Part shown: positions 16,459 through 24,457 of the stretch, piece after piece
How the letters are laid out: the number at the start of each line of letters is the position of its first letter
Position numbering within the stretch: position 1 is the first letter of the stretch
Source of the DNA: Bradyrhizobium sp. AUGA SZCCT0283
GTDB lineage: Bacteria; Pseudomonadota; Alphaproteobacteria; Rhizobiales; Xanthobacteraceae
Assembly (NCBI RefSeq): GCF_018130385.1
Contig: NZ_JAFCLU010000021.1
Span: 1 to 64,000, forward strand
Length of the DNA stretch: 64,000 bases
Reading direction: 5' to 3'
Translations under genes and position numbers: made by a program
Notes under the pieces: model-generated
The model's database searches: none
Told to the model about the DNA's origin: nothing
What the model saw: the letters and a program-made list of their open reading frames with translations, nothing else

Positions 16459-16854
16459 ATGATCACCCGCATCAATCCGCCTGAACTCGGCTCGCCGCCC
16501 GGCTATTCCCAGATCGTCGAAGTGACCGCGGGACGCATCATCTTCATCGCCGGCCAGACCGCGCTCGATCGCGACGGCAATGTGGTGGGCCGGAACGATT
16601 TCGCTGTCCAGGCCGAGCAGGTGTTCCAAAACCTTGCGATCGCGCTGCAGGCCATCGGATGCACGGCCGCCAACCTGGTGAAGCTCACCGTGTTCCTCAC
16701 CGACATGGATAATCTCGGGCGTTACCGGGAAGCCAGGAACCGCTTCTTTGCGTCGGTCACGCCTGTGGCGGCGCCCGCAGTGACGCTGGTCGAGGTGTCG
16801 AAGCTGTACGGTCCGGACTTCCTGATCGAGATCGAAGCCATCGCGGCGGCGTAA
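16459..16854 (+). CDS. Rid-family (YjgF/YER057c) protein without the RidA arginine
   Basis: A 131-residue Rid-fold protein. Family features include IFIAGQTALDRDGNVVG and NLVKLTVFLTDMDN. Archetypal RidA deaminates enamines/imines with a conserved Arg in a PAR-type motif; here the matching stretch reads APAVTLVEVSKLYG, so Val replaces that Arg and the protein belongs to a non-deaminase Rid subfamily. ATG follows the MFS stop with no gap, making it the last gene of the rightward arsenic unit. Role there unknown. Confidence 0.83.
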   Translation: MITRINPPELGSPPGYSQIVEVTAGRIIFIAGQTALDRDGNVVGRNDFAVQAEQVFQNLAIALQAIGCTAANLVKLTVFLTDMDNLGRYREARNRFFASVTPVAAPAVTLVEVSKLYGPDFLIEIEAIAAA

Positions 16855-16857
16855 GCG

Positions 16858-17688
16858 TCATTCGTAAAACTCCGGTGACATCTTCAAGCCGTCCCGCTGC
16901 GCCTTGTCGTGGTTGATCCAGAGTTGCGCCTTCTCTTTTGTGAGCGTATCGGCAATTTTCTGCATCGAGGCCTGCGTCTGCTCCTTGTTGGAGTTCATGG
17001 ACGGGACCGCGCGAATTTCCCAATTGCTTGTAAAATGAACGGCGTCGCCCGACAGCACGATCGCGCCCGATTTCGGCAGCTTCACCAATAGCGATTGATG
17101 ACCGGGCGTATGCCCCGGCGTCGAGAGGATGGTCACGCTGCCATCACCAAATATGTCACGGTCTCCTTCCAGTTTGGTGACCGGGTGCTCGGCCTTGAAG
17201 CGCGGCGCATTGTTGGCCCCGGGCCATTCATATTCGGCCTTCTGCACGTACAGCATGGTGGTCGGAAACATCTCGACATTGCCGACGTGGTCGGGATGGG
17301 TGTGCGAAACTGCCATCCCCTTGATGTCCGCGGGTTTCACCCCGAGCCTGTCAAGCTCCCCTGCCAAGGTCTTTGGCCGGCGCCACAACACGGCCTTGGG
17401 ATCGGCCGGCGCAAGACCATCCGGCATCGCCGCAACGGCGTCCGCGACTCCGGTGTCCCACAGGAACCAGCCCTGCGCGTGCTTGATCAGGTAACAGCTA
17501 TCGACGAAGTTCATCGACTTGCCTTCGTTAAGACCCGGCGACCAGCGCGAGATGTCGCCCGCAACGCCCTCGCCGCAGTTGAGAATGTAGAGTTTTTCGA
17601 CACCTGGCCTGGCTGATTGGGCGTGACCGGAATTGACAGTAAGCGCGGCAGCAACCAGCGGCACTGCAAGAGTGATCGTGCGTTTCAC
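16858..17688 (-). CDS. Secreted metallo-beta-lactamase-fold hydrolase (lactonase-like)
   Basis: A 276-residue protein with a Sec signal peptide (MKRTITLAVPLVAAALTVNSGHAQ). The zinc site VSHTHPDHVGN, later STPGHTPGHQS and LSGDAVH are intact, so it is probably an active hydrolase in the periplasm. Overall pattern matches the N-acyl-homoserine-lactonase family group of the MBL superfamily, but members act on many esters and lactones. It ends 3 nt from the convergent Rid gene. Confidence 0.85.
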   Translation of the reverse strand: MKRTITLAVPLVAAALTVNSGHAQSARPGVEKLYILNCGEGVAGDISRWSPGLNEGKSMNFVDSCYLIKHAQGWFLWDTGVADAVAAMPDGLAPADPKAVLWRRPKTLAGELDRLGVKPADIKGMAVSHTHPDHVGNVEMFPTTMLYVQKAEYEWPGANNAPRFKAEHPVTKLEGDRDIFGDGSVTILSTPGHTPGHQSLLVKLPKSGAIVLSGDAVHFTSNWEIRAVPSMNSNKEQTQASMQKIADTLTKEKAQLWINHDKAQRDGLKMSPEFYE

Positions 17689-17752
17689 GTTGTTCCTCCC
17701 GAGAGCTCAATGTCAGCTATCCTATCTCATCTCCGGGCGCCTTGATTGGTGG

Positions 17753-18658
17753 TTACGGACTTTTTACCTCCGACGTTGCGATCCAAATCCCGGCGAACAC
17801 CGCGACAAGCCCGAGCACGAGATTGGGCGTGATCGGCTCACCGACCAACTGCGTGGCGAGCAGCCCCGCCGCGAGCGGATTGACGGTCATGGTATTGGCG
17901 ACGCGCGTCGGCGACGCCCGTTCCAGCGCCAGCACCCACAGGATGAACGCCAGCGCGCCACCGGCAACGCCGAGATAAATGCCCGCGATCCATGGCGGCG
18001 TGCTGAACTGGCTCAATGCCGCGACGCTTCCCGTCAACAAGCCGACCAGGACCAGGGCTGCGGCGCCGGTCCCCATGCCGACGGTAAGGAAGCCAAGCGC
18101 GCTCGATCGCCGGATGAAGGGGCGGGACCAGACATTGTAGAACGCCATGCACAATACAGCCGCGGTCAGGATCAGTTCGCCCCGCCAGGCGCCCGGCGGC
18201 GCGGCCGACAATCCTGTTGCAAGCGCCGCTGCGACACCGAGCACCGCAATGCAGACCCCGATCGATTTCCGTTTCGTCAGCGGCTCGATGCCGAGTATGG
18301 CGCCGACCACCATCGTGTGCAGCGGCAACGTCGCCAGCGCGAGGCTGGCGCGCGCCGCGGTCGTGTAGGACATCGCGATGTTGTAGAGAACGAAGAACAC
18401 GCCGAAGAAACAGAAGCCGAGGGCGGCGACGGCCGGCCAGTCGCCGCGGCGCGGCCATCGCGCCTTCAGCAACAGCGCCGCCGGCAGCACGCAACAGAAG
18501 CCGATCGCCCAGCGCAGAATCGCAAGCGTAATCGGATCGGTGTTGCCGGCGAGATAGCGCGTGATCGCGGCCGCAGTTCCGCCGAGGCAACTCGAGACCA
18601 GCGCGATCGTGACCCCAACCCACTCGCCCACGCCGTCTCCCCGCATTTGACGCGCCAT
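17753..18658 (-). CDS. EamA/DMT-family membrane transporter
   Basis: About 301 residues with ten hydrophobic helices in two EamA repeats (SCLGGTAAAITRYLAGNTDPITLAILRW in the first; LTAAVLCMAFYNVWSRPFI in the second). Such proteins export amino acids or other metabolites. The frame is open to 18889; I chose 18658 (MARQMRGDG) for protein fit, with no clear ribosome site at any of the candidate ATGs (18682, 18658, 18646). Substrate unknown. Confidence 0.82.
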   Translation of the reverse strand: MARQMRGDGVGEWVGVTIALVSSCLGGTAAAITRYLAGNTDPITLAILRWAIGFCCVLPAALLLKARWPRRGDWPAVAALGFCFFGVFFVLYNIAMSYTTAARASLALATLPLHTMVVGAILGIEPLTKRKSIGVCIAVLGVAAALATGLSAAPPGAWRGELILTAAVLCMAFYNVWSRPFIRRSSALGFLTVGMGTGAAALVLVGLLTGSVAALSQFSTPPWIAGIYLGVAGGALAFILWVLALERASPTRVANTMTVNPLAAGLLATQLVGEPITPNLVLGLVAVFAGIWIATSEVKSP

Positions 18659-18923
18659 CGGCTGCAGCGCTTGGCTGAACATATGATCGCGACAGACCGG
18701 CGCACGAACAAAAAGCGTTTGTCGTGCGAATCTTTCTGCCGGATGGCGACAACTGTCAGCATGGCGACAATTGTCAGCAGCGTGGTCATCGCGAGGAAGC
18801 ATGACGTTGCATCTTGCGCACACAACCATGCCGGGCGTAGCCTGCCCCCCGGGGGGAATCGCAGCCTCCCCGTCAAATGGCGATCCCATTCAAGCGCTGC
18901 TCGCTTTTCTGCGGAGCGAGCAC

Positions 18924-19655
18924 ATGGATGGAACGACATTCGAACTGACGCTGTTTCTTCTCGCGACCTTTGCCGGCGCGCTGGTCGCCGGCCTCTCCGG
19001 CTTCGCCTTCGGCCTCGTCGCATCGGCGATCTGGCTCTACATCCTAAGCCCGCTGCAAACCGCGACGCTGATCATCGCATTTGGGCTGATCGTGCAGGGC
19101 TATTCGGTCTGGAAGCTGCGCGGCGCGCTGGACTGGAGGCGACTCTGGCCGTTCGTGGCCGGCGCCGCGCTCGGCGTTCCCGTCGGCGTTGGCATCCTGA
19201 CCTGGGCGAACCCCGTCCATGTGCGCATGGGCGTCGGCGCGTTCCTGGTGTTCTACAGCCTTTACGCGCTGCTGCGGCCGGCCATCCCCACGGTGAAAAC
19301 CGGCGGCGCCGCGGCCGACGCGGGTGTCGGCTTCCTCAACGGCGTCCTCGGCGGCATCACCGGGCTTGCCGGAATTCTCGTGATCATCTGGTGCGGCTTG
19401 CGCGGCTGGTCCAAGGACGTGCAGCGCACGGTGTTTCAGCCAGTAGCGGTTGCGATCTTCGCCATGAGCGCATTGTGGATCGGCGCCAGAGGCGCGATCA
19501 CGCCAGAGGCGATCAAGCTGTTCCTGATCGGATTGCCGGCCTTGTTCGCCGGCACCTGGCTCGGGCTGAAACTGTTCGGGCGACTCGACGAGGCCACGTT
19601 CCGGAAAATCGTGCTGGCGCTTCTTCTGCTGTCAGGCGCCCTGCTGATCGTGTAG
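18924..19655 (+). CDS. TauE/SafE-family sulfite/sulfonate exporter
   Basis: A 243-residue membrane protein with about eight helices and the two internal repeats of the TauE/SafE fold (GALVAGLSGFAFGLVASAIWLYIL and GFLNGVLGGITGLAGILVIIW). Start at 18924 with GGAGCGAG just upstream. The family moves sulfite, sulfoacetate or related anions, but many members are uncharacterised. Confidence 0.85.
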   Translation: MDGTTFELTLFLLATFAGALVAGLSGFAFGLVASAIWLYILSPLQTATLIIAFGLIVQGYSVWKLRGALDWRRLWPFVAGAALGVPVGVGILTWANPVHVRMGVGAFLVFYSLYALLRPAIPTVKTGGAAADAGVGFLNGVLGGITGLAGILVIIWCGLRGWSKDVQRTVFQPVAVAIFAMSALWIGARGAITPEAIKLFLIGLPALFAGTWLGLKLFGRLDEATFRKIVLALLLLSGALLIV

Positions 19656-19680
19656 GCGGGCATTCGTGAGCAATATCGCA

Positions 19681-19730
19681 ATGGATTGACGCGGCGCCGG
19701 TCACATCAGCGCATTATCGCGTCAATCCAT
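19681..19730. repeat. 13-bp inverted repeat after the TauE gene
   Basis: Perfect arms ATGGATTGACGCG (19681-19693) and CGCGTCAATCCAT (19718-19730) around a 24-bp spacer. It starts 25 nt after the TauE stop and could form a stable RNA hairpin, but there is no T-run. Either a transcript end or a lone member of a palindromic repeat family. Confidence 0.6.
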
Positions 19731-19799
19731 CCCTAAATTTCAATCAATTGCGTCGTTCCTGCATAGCGGGCCGCTAAGAAGTTTTTGTCATGAGGAAGT

Positions 19800-19820
19800 A
19801 CCGGAAACCCGGTTTCCGGT
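19800..19820. promoter_or_regulatory. 21-bp perfect palindrome upstream of a small gene
   Basis: ACCGGAAACC (19800-19809), one central C, GGTTTCCGGT (19811-19820). It sits 49 bp before the small ORF at 19870. It could be an operator for a dimeric regulator or an RNA hairpin. Confidence 0.5.
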
Positions 19821-19869
19821 GGTTTCGAGGCTCCAGTAAGCCGGAGCTTCCAGGCTCTGGAATTGGGCA

Positions 19870-20124
19870 ATGCAAGAAGCGATCCGCTTACGTGAACTGG
19901 AAGCCGAGTGCCGTCAACGCGCGCTGAGCGAGCCGGACAAGAAATGGTACTGGCTCGCGCAGGCCGCCAAATACCAGGTGCAGGCAGACCAGAAACTCGC
20001 CTTTCGCTCGGAAGAGGCCAACGCCCCCGACTCTCCGGAGATCAAGCTCGTGCAATGGTCGCATGTACGCGATGAGCGACGATTGATGGAGCCACTCCCT
20101 GACGGACGGCGACCGCTCTGGTAG
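19870..20124 (+). CDS. Small hypothetical protein
   Basis: An 84-residue charged protein. The first half looks like a helix-forming segment (QEAIRLRELEAECRQRALSEPDKKWYWLAQAAKYQVQAD), similar in style to the small protein at 56594, which also has an A-x-x-Y-R/K-rich helical motif. No known domain. The ribosome site is mediocre. Probably real but function unknown. Confidence 0.55.
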   Translation: MQEAIRLRELEAECRQRALSEPDKKWYWLAQAAKYQVQADQKLAFRSEEANAPDSPEIKLVQWSHVRDERRLMEPLPDGRRPLW

Positions 20125-20314
20125 GCGCCGAGCCGCATTCGTGATGATCTGACCACCGTCAGCGCTGAAACCGACGAGCAAGCGATCCAGCTTCATTAAT
20201 CAATTGAAAGTGAACTCACGGTCACTTTCCCGGAACGCCCGCGGTAATGCGCTTGGAATAAAGGCTTTCGCCCCGTCCTCGTAACGCCGTTGCAATCACC
20301 GGCGCCTGACCACG

Positions 20315-20400
20315 TTGACAGTCCGTTTCCGTGTGGCTGAATACAACCATGGGGGTTTGCGATCCCCCCACGAGGCGTCATGCCCAAGTATCGCGTCCCG
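20315..20400 (+). promoter_or_regulatory. Promoter plus conserved 5' leader, copy A (before DUF1259 gene)
   Basis: TTGACA (20315-20320), 17-bp spacer, TGAATA (20338-20343) make a good sigma-70 promoter. From 20347 to 20400 follows a segment 52/55 identical to 23561-23615, which lies at the same distance from another promoter. It contains a hairpin (TGGGGG ... CCCCCA) and a short ORF start ATG at 20380 with GAGG upstream, encoding MPKYRVP. The next real gene starts at 20540. The rest of the 20125-20539 gap shows nothing else recognisable. Confidence 0.65.
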
Positions 20401-20539
20401 GTTTCCCGGAGGCGCATACGCATGCCCGAATACTTGCCGTCACTCACAAAAAATCCGTCAACGCTCGGCCGCGCTGCATCACGCCTCGCGGGAACATTGC
20501 CATGTGCGGTCGAACATGGGGCGCAAGAAGGAGAACGCC

Positions 20540-21436
20540 ATGAAACAGTCCCTTACGCTACTCGCGCTCGGCACCGCGCTGCTGCTGTCACAGGCCGCCC
20601 GCGCCGATGCTATCGACTGGAAGAAGGTAGACGCCGCCCTCGGGAAGACCGCCACGGTGAGCGGTGAAGTGCACCGTTACGGGCTGCCGCGATCCGATCT
20701 GCACGTCACGCTGGATGGCGTCGCGATCAAGCCGGCGCTGGCGCTTGGAGGATGGGTCGCCTTCGCGCCCATGCAGGGAGAGGCCATGCTGATGGGCGAC
20801 CTTGTGCTGCTGGACACAGAGATCACGCCGGTCATGACCAAATTGCTGGACAGCGGGCTGGACATCAGCGCGATCCACAATCACGTCCTGCGTGCCTCTC
20901 CCGCGACCTTTTACATGCATGTGGCGGGGCACGGCGACCCCGAGAAAATGGCGACCGCGATCCGCGCAGCGCTTTCTTCGGCAAGCAAGACGCCCTTCGA
21001 CCCACCGGCCACCACCGCCACCGCCACCGCGGCGCCGGCGATTGATCTCGATACCGCAGGGATCGACGCTGCAATGGGCGCCAAGGGTACCGCGAACGGC
21101 GGCGTCTATCAGTACGGCATTCCAAGGCGTGATCCGGCCAAGGAAGGCGGAATGCAGGTCAACGCCGCTCTTGGCGGCGCGAACGCCATCAACTTTCAGC
21201 CGACCGGCGGCGGCAAGGCCGCCATAACAGGCGATTTTCTCGTGACCGGGAACGAGGTCAATCCCTTGATCCGGGCGCTGCGTGCCGGAGATATCGAGGT
21301 CACCGCGATCCACAGCCACATGCTTGCGGAAGAGCCGCGCATGTTCTTCGTTCATTTCTGGGCCAACGACGACGCTCTGAAGCTGGCGCGCAACGTCCGC
21401 GCCGCGCTCGACAAGACAGCCGTCGCGCAGCATTGA
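20540..21436 (+). CDS. Secreted DUF1259 (LppY/LpqO) protein
   Basis: A 298-residue periplasmic protein: signal peptide MKQSLTLLALGTALLLSQAARA, then two DUF1259 repeats of about 130 residues. Each has a Gly-Val-Tyr/His-x-Tyr-Gly-Ile/Leu-Pro-Arg motif (EVHRYGLPRSD; GVYQYGIPRRD) and a TAIHxH motif (ISAIHNHVLR; VTAIHSHMLAEEPR), possibly metal-binding. Ribosome site AGAAGGAG. Biochemical role of the family unknown. It shares a conserved 5' leader with the chromate-resistance genes at 23.6 kb, hinting at co-regulation. Confidence 0.85.
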   Translation: MKQSLTLLALGTALLLSQAARADAIDWKKVDAALGKTATVSGEVHRYGLPRSDLHVTLDGVAIKPALALGGWVAFAPMQGEAMLMGDLVLLDTEITPVMTKLLDSGLDISAIHNHVLRASPATFYMHVAGHGDPEKMATAIRAALSSASKTPFDPPATTATATAAPAIDLDTAGIDAAMGAKGTANGGVYQYGIPRRDPAKEGGMQVNAALGGANAINFQPTGGGKAAITGDFLVTGNEVNPLIRALRAGDIEVTAIHSHMLAEEPRMFFVHFWANDDALKLARNVRAALDKTAVAQH

Positions 21437-21451
21437 ACCGTGGATCGACCG

Positions 21452-22678
21452 CTAGCGCTTTTCCTCCGGCGGCTTGATATGGCGGAACGAAAACAGGAGT
21501 GCGAGATCGTAGGCGATCTTTAGCGTGCCGCAGACCACCAGCGGCAGCCCCGTAAACGACGTCATCAGCAGCGCACCCGAGATTGCCGGGCTGATCGCGG
21601 ATGCGAGGCTGCGCGGCACGGCAGTGACGCTGGCAGCCGCCGGCCGCTCCGCCGGCGTCACCACCGCCATGACGTAGGAGGTGCGGGTCGGCACGTCCAT
21701 CTGCGACAGCGCCGAGCGCAACAGCAGCAACCCAAGCGCCAGATAGAGGTTTGGCGAGAACGCCGCCAGGATCAGGAAGATGCTGGACGGAATATGCGTG
21801 AACACCATGGTGTTGACGAGCCCGACGCGTTTGGCGATCCAGGCCGCGACCGGATAGGAAAAGGCGCTGAGCGTGCTCGACCAGAAGAAAAACAATCCGG
21901 CGGCGGACAATGACAGGTCGAAACGCTCGAACAGCCAGAGCACCAGCAGGGATTGCGCGACGAAACCGCCGGCAAAGGCATCGATGCTGAACAGCGCAGC
22001 GAGCTTGTAGACGGTGCCGCGCGACGGCCCGAGCGGCGTCTGTGGCGGCCTCTCCTCGCCGCGCGTATGCGGGACGTATCGGTAGAGCGCGGCGCAGGCG
22101 ATGCCGAGCGCGGCATAGGCATAGAACATCACGCGGAACGCGGCGAGCTTTGTACTCCCGCCGGCGACAAGCAGATCGGGCAGCGACGCCGCCAGCGAGC
22201 CTGCCGCCGTGCAGAGCGCGCCGATCAGGCTGTAGCGGGCGAACACCTGCGTGCGGCGCTCATCGGTGGCGCTGTGCGCCAGCACCGCATGCTCGAGCGG
22301 GACCAGCACGCCGAGATCGCCGCCGGACGGATTGATGGTGCCGATGAAAGCGACCAGCGCGATCAGCACAAAATGCTCGACGCCGGGAAAGGCGATGCCA
22401 GTGGCGGCCATCAGGCACGCGCCTGATATCAGCAATGGCCGCAGGTCATGACGCGGCGCGATCCAGCCCGTGATCAGCGTCAGCAGCGCCGTTCCCAATA
22501 ACGACGCCGTCGCGACAATGCCGACCGCGATGGCGTCGTAACCGAGCGCCATCATATAGGCCGGCAGGATGATGACGGCAAAACCGTCGCCGAAGCCGCG
22601 CAAGCCCCGCGCGAGATAAAGCAACGAGATCAGCGCAGTTCCAGTGGAAGCCTTCGGTTCAGTCGTGATATCGGCCAT
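21452..22678 (-). CDS. MFS transporter
   Basis: A 408-residue 12-helix major facilitator (YLARGLRGFGDGFAVIILPAY at the start; PTRTSYVMAVVTPAERPAAASV in the second half is typical of a branch often found near metal or stress genes). Loop 2-3 signature is degenerate (TGWIAPRHDLRPLL). Convergent with the DUF1259 gene and 13 nt downstream of the LamG-like gene on the same strand, probably one operon. Substrate unknown. Confidence 0.82.
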   Translation of the reverse strand: MADITTEPKASTGTALISLLYLARGLRGFGDGFAVIILPAYMMALGYDAIAVGIVATASLLGTALLTLITGWIAPRHDLRPLLISGACLMAATGIAFPGVEHFVLIALVAFIGTINPSGGDLGVLVPLEHAVLAHSATDERRTQVFARYSLIGALCTAAGSLAASLPDLLVAGGSTKLAAFRVMFYAYAALGIACAALYRYVPHTRGEERPPQTPLGPSRGTVYKLAALFSIDAFAGGFVAQSLLVLWLFERFDLSLSAAGLFFFWSSTLSAFSYPVAAWIAKRVGLVNTMVFTHIPSSIFLILAAFSPNLYLALGLLLLRSALSQMDVPTRTSYVMAVVTPAERPAAASVTAVPRSLASAISPAISGALLMTSFTGLPLVVCGTLKIAYDLALLFSFRHIKPPEEKR

Positions 22679-22691
22679 TCCCGTGTTCCCG

Positions 22692-23381
22692 TTACGGCAA
22701 GACGGAGATCTTGAACTGATCGAAGCGCGTCACGCTGTCGGACTTGGTCCACAGCGCCACGCCGCCGGACTTGGCAAACGTCTTGTCCGTCGCGCTGAAT
22801 AATTTCTTGCCGTCGAAGGAGACAGTGAAGCGCTGGCCTTCCGCGCGCAAGCCGAGCGTATGCCATTCATTGGGGCTGACCCTCAAATTGGCGCCGGCCA
22901 GTTGCTCGCGCCGGCCGGCGACGACGCGATAGAAGCGCACGTTGTCCTCCAGCGCATTGGCGCGGGCCACATAGTAATTGTCGGCATCCACCAGCCGCAC
23001 GGCGATGCCGCCGGCCTGATCCGTCTTGCCCGCCACAGCCTTGAAGCTGACTTCGACGTCGACATTGGCGGCCGAGAGGCTCTCGTAGATCGCGAGTGGA
23101 AACCGGTAATCGGTGCGGTCGGTGCTGGTCTGTTCGATCACCTTGCCCGCTGCGGCGGTCTGATCGGCAGTGACGGTCCATTCGCCCCCGCTGCCCTGGC
23201 CGGTTCGTGCAAACGAAAATCCCGCCGGAGGTGATCCGGGCGTCATACGATCGATGGCAATCATGGCGGCTCCTGTTTGCGCGGACGCGAACAGCGTCCC
23301 GTCCGCAAGGAAACACGCGGCGAGAAAAGCGGTCAGAACTGATCTGCGGGGATAAAAAAAAATCGGCCTGTTCCCGTCCAT
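22692..23381 (-). CDS. Secreted LamG/DUF1080-like protein
   Basis: A 229-residue exported protein with a signal peptide (about 1-36, ending ASAQT) and a single concanavalin-like domain with the sequence features of DUF1080/LamG proteins: EVSFKAVAGKTDQAGGIAVRL, NYYVARANALEDNVRFYRV, WHTLGLRAEGQRFTVSFDGKKL. Start at 23381 has GAGGA 7 nt upstream. Likely binds a carbohydrate or surface ligand; no catalytic motif seen. Upstream partner of the MFS gene in a leftward pair. Confidence 0.75.
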   Translation of the reverse strand: MDGNRPIFFYPRRSVLTAFLAACFLADGTLFASAQTGAAMIAIDRMTPGSPPAGFSFARTGQGSGGEWTVTADQTAAAGKVIEQTSTDRTDYRFPLAIYESLSAANVDVEVSFKAVAGKTDQAGGIAVRLVDADNYYVARANALEDNVRFYRVVAGRREQLAGANLRVSPNEWHTLGLRAEGQRFTVSFDGKKLFSATDKTFAKSGGVALWTKSDSVTRFDQFKISVLP

Positions 23382-23527
23382 GCGCAATCCTCGACACGTC
23401 GAGTGGTGCGCAGAGCTTGGACGGAACGGCCGTCTAACGGGGAGCCTGCTTTATCCCCGATGCCGACCAAGGTAGGTCCGAATGCGGGATTCCGCAAGCC
23501 TCCCGTCGGGAACAGGTGCGGCGCCAG

Positions 23528-23615
23528 TTGACAGCACCGGCCATGGGCGGTTAATTCGACCCATGGGGGTTTTGCGATCTCCCCACGAGGCGACATGCCC
23601 AAGTATCGCGTCCCG
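23528..23615 (+). promoter_or_regulatory. Promoter plus conserved 5' leader, copy B (before chromate genes)
   Basis: TTGACA (23528-23533), 17-bp spacer, TTAATT (23551-23556), then the element 23561-23615 that is 52/55 identical to copy A at 20347-20400. Hairpin TGGGG ... CCCCA; leader ATG at 23595 with GAGG upstream encodes a 29-residue peptide starting MPKYRVP that ends inside the next gene (stop 23682-23684). The sequence upstream of the element differs between copies except for the TTGACAG box. Confidence 0.65.
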
Positions 23616-23638
23616 TTTTCTCTTACGAGGGCGCAACC

Positions 23639-24457
23639 ATGTCATCCTACACCACGATATCTCCAGACAAGCTTTCCCGACTGATCGGCACGGCGCATAT
23701 GCCTGCCCTGATCGACGTTCGTACCGACGAGGATTTCGCCGCCGACCAGCGGCTGATTCCCGGTGCGATCAGGCGCAGCCACCAGGATGCCGGCGACTGG
23801 AGCGGCAAATTTTCCGGGAACTCGGCCATCGTCGTCTGCATGCGCGGAGCGAAACTCGCGCAGGGCACGGCGGCCTGGTTGCGGCATGCCAATGTCGCCG
23901 CGGAGACGCTTGAAGGCGGCTTTGAAGGCTGGAAGGAGGCAAAGCTTCCGCTGGTGAACGCATCGAAACTGCCGCCGCGCGACGCGCAGGGCCGCACCGT
24001 CTGGGTGACCAGGGCACGGCCGAAGATCGATCGCATCGCCTGCCCGTGGCTGATCCGCCGCTTCGTCGATCCGAACGCGGTGTTCCTGTTCGTAGCGCCT
24101 TCCGAGGTTGTCGCCGTCGGCGAACGCTTCAATGCAGCACCCTTCGACGTCGAGAACGTGTTCTGGAGCCACCGCGGCGAACTCTGCACCTTCGATGTCA
24201 TGATCGAGGAATTCGGCCTAGCGACGCCGCCCCTGCTGCGGCTCGCGGCGATGGTCCGCGGCGCCGATACCGGGCGGCTCGATCTGTCGCCGGAAGCGCC
24301 CGGCCTGCTCGCCGCCTCGCTCGGCCTGTCGCGCATATTCGACGACGATCTCGAGCAGTTGGAAGCCGGCATGTTGTTGTACGACGCGTTCTATCGCTGG
24401 TGCCGCGACGCCTCGGGCGAGACGCATAATTGGCCCACCAACAAGGCGAAGCCGTAA
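23639..24457 (+). CDS. chrB: Rhodanese-ChrB chromate resistance protein
   Basis: A 272-residue two-domain protein. Residues about 1-105 are a rhodanese domain (ALIDVRTDEDFAADQRLIPGA; active loop CMRGAKLAQG with a Cys nucleophile). The rest is the ChrB C-terminal domain (WVTRARPKIDRIACPWLIRRFVDPNAVFLFV, then FWSHRGELCTFDVMIEEFGL). ChrB proteins accompany ChrA and help sense or reduce chromate. ATG follows GAGGG; stop overlaps the chrA ATG (TAATG). The usual N-terminal ChrB part is replaced by rhodanese. Confidence 0.87.
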   Translation: MSSYTTISPDKLSRLIGTAHMPALIDVRTDEDFAADQRLIPGAIRRSHQDAGDWSGKFSGNSAIVVCMRGAKLAQGTAAWLRHANVAAETLEGGFEGWKEAKLPLVNASKLPPRDAQGRTVWVTRARPKIDRIACPWLIRRFVDPNAVFLFVAPSEVVAVGERFNAAPFDVENVFWSHRGELCTFDVMIEEFGLATPPLLRLAAMVRGADTGRLDLSPEAPGLLAASLGLSRIFDDDLEQLEAGMLLYDAFYRWCRDASGETHNWPTNKAKP

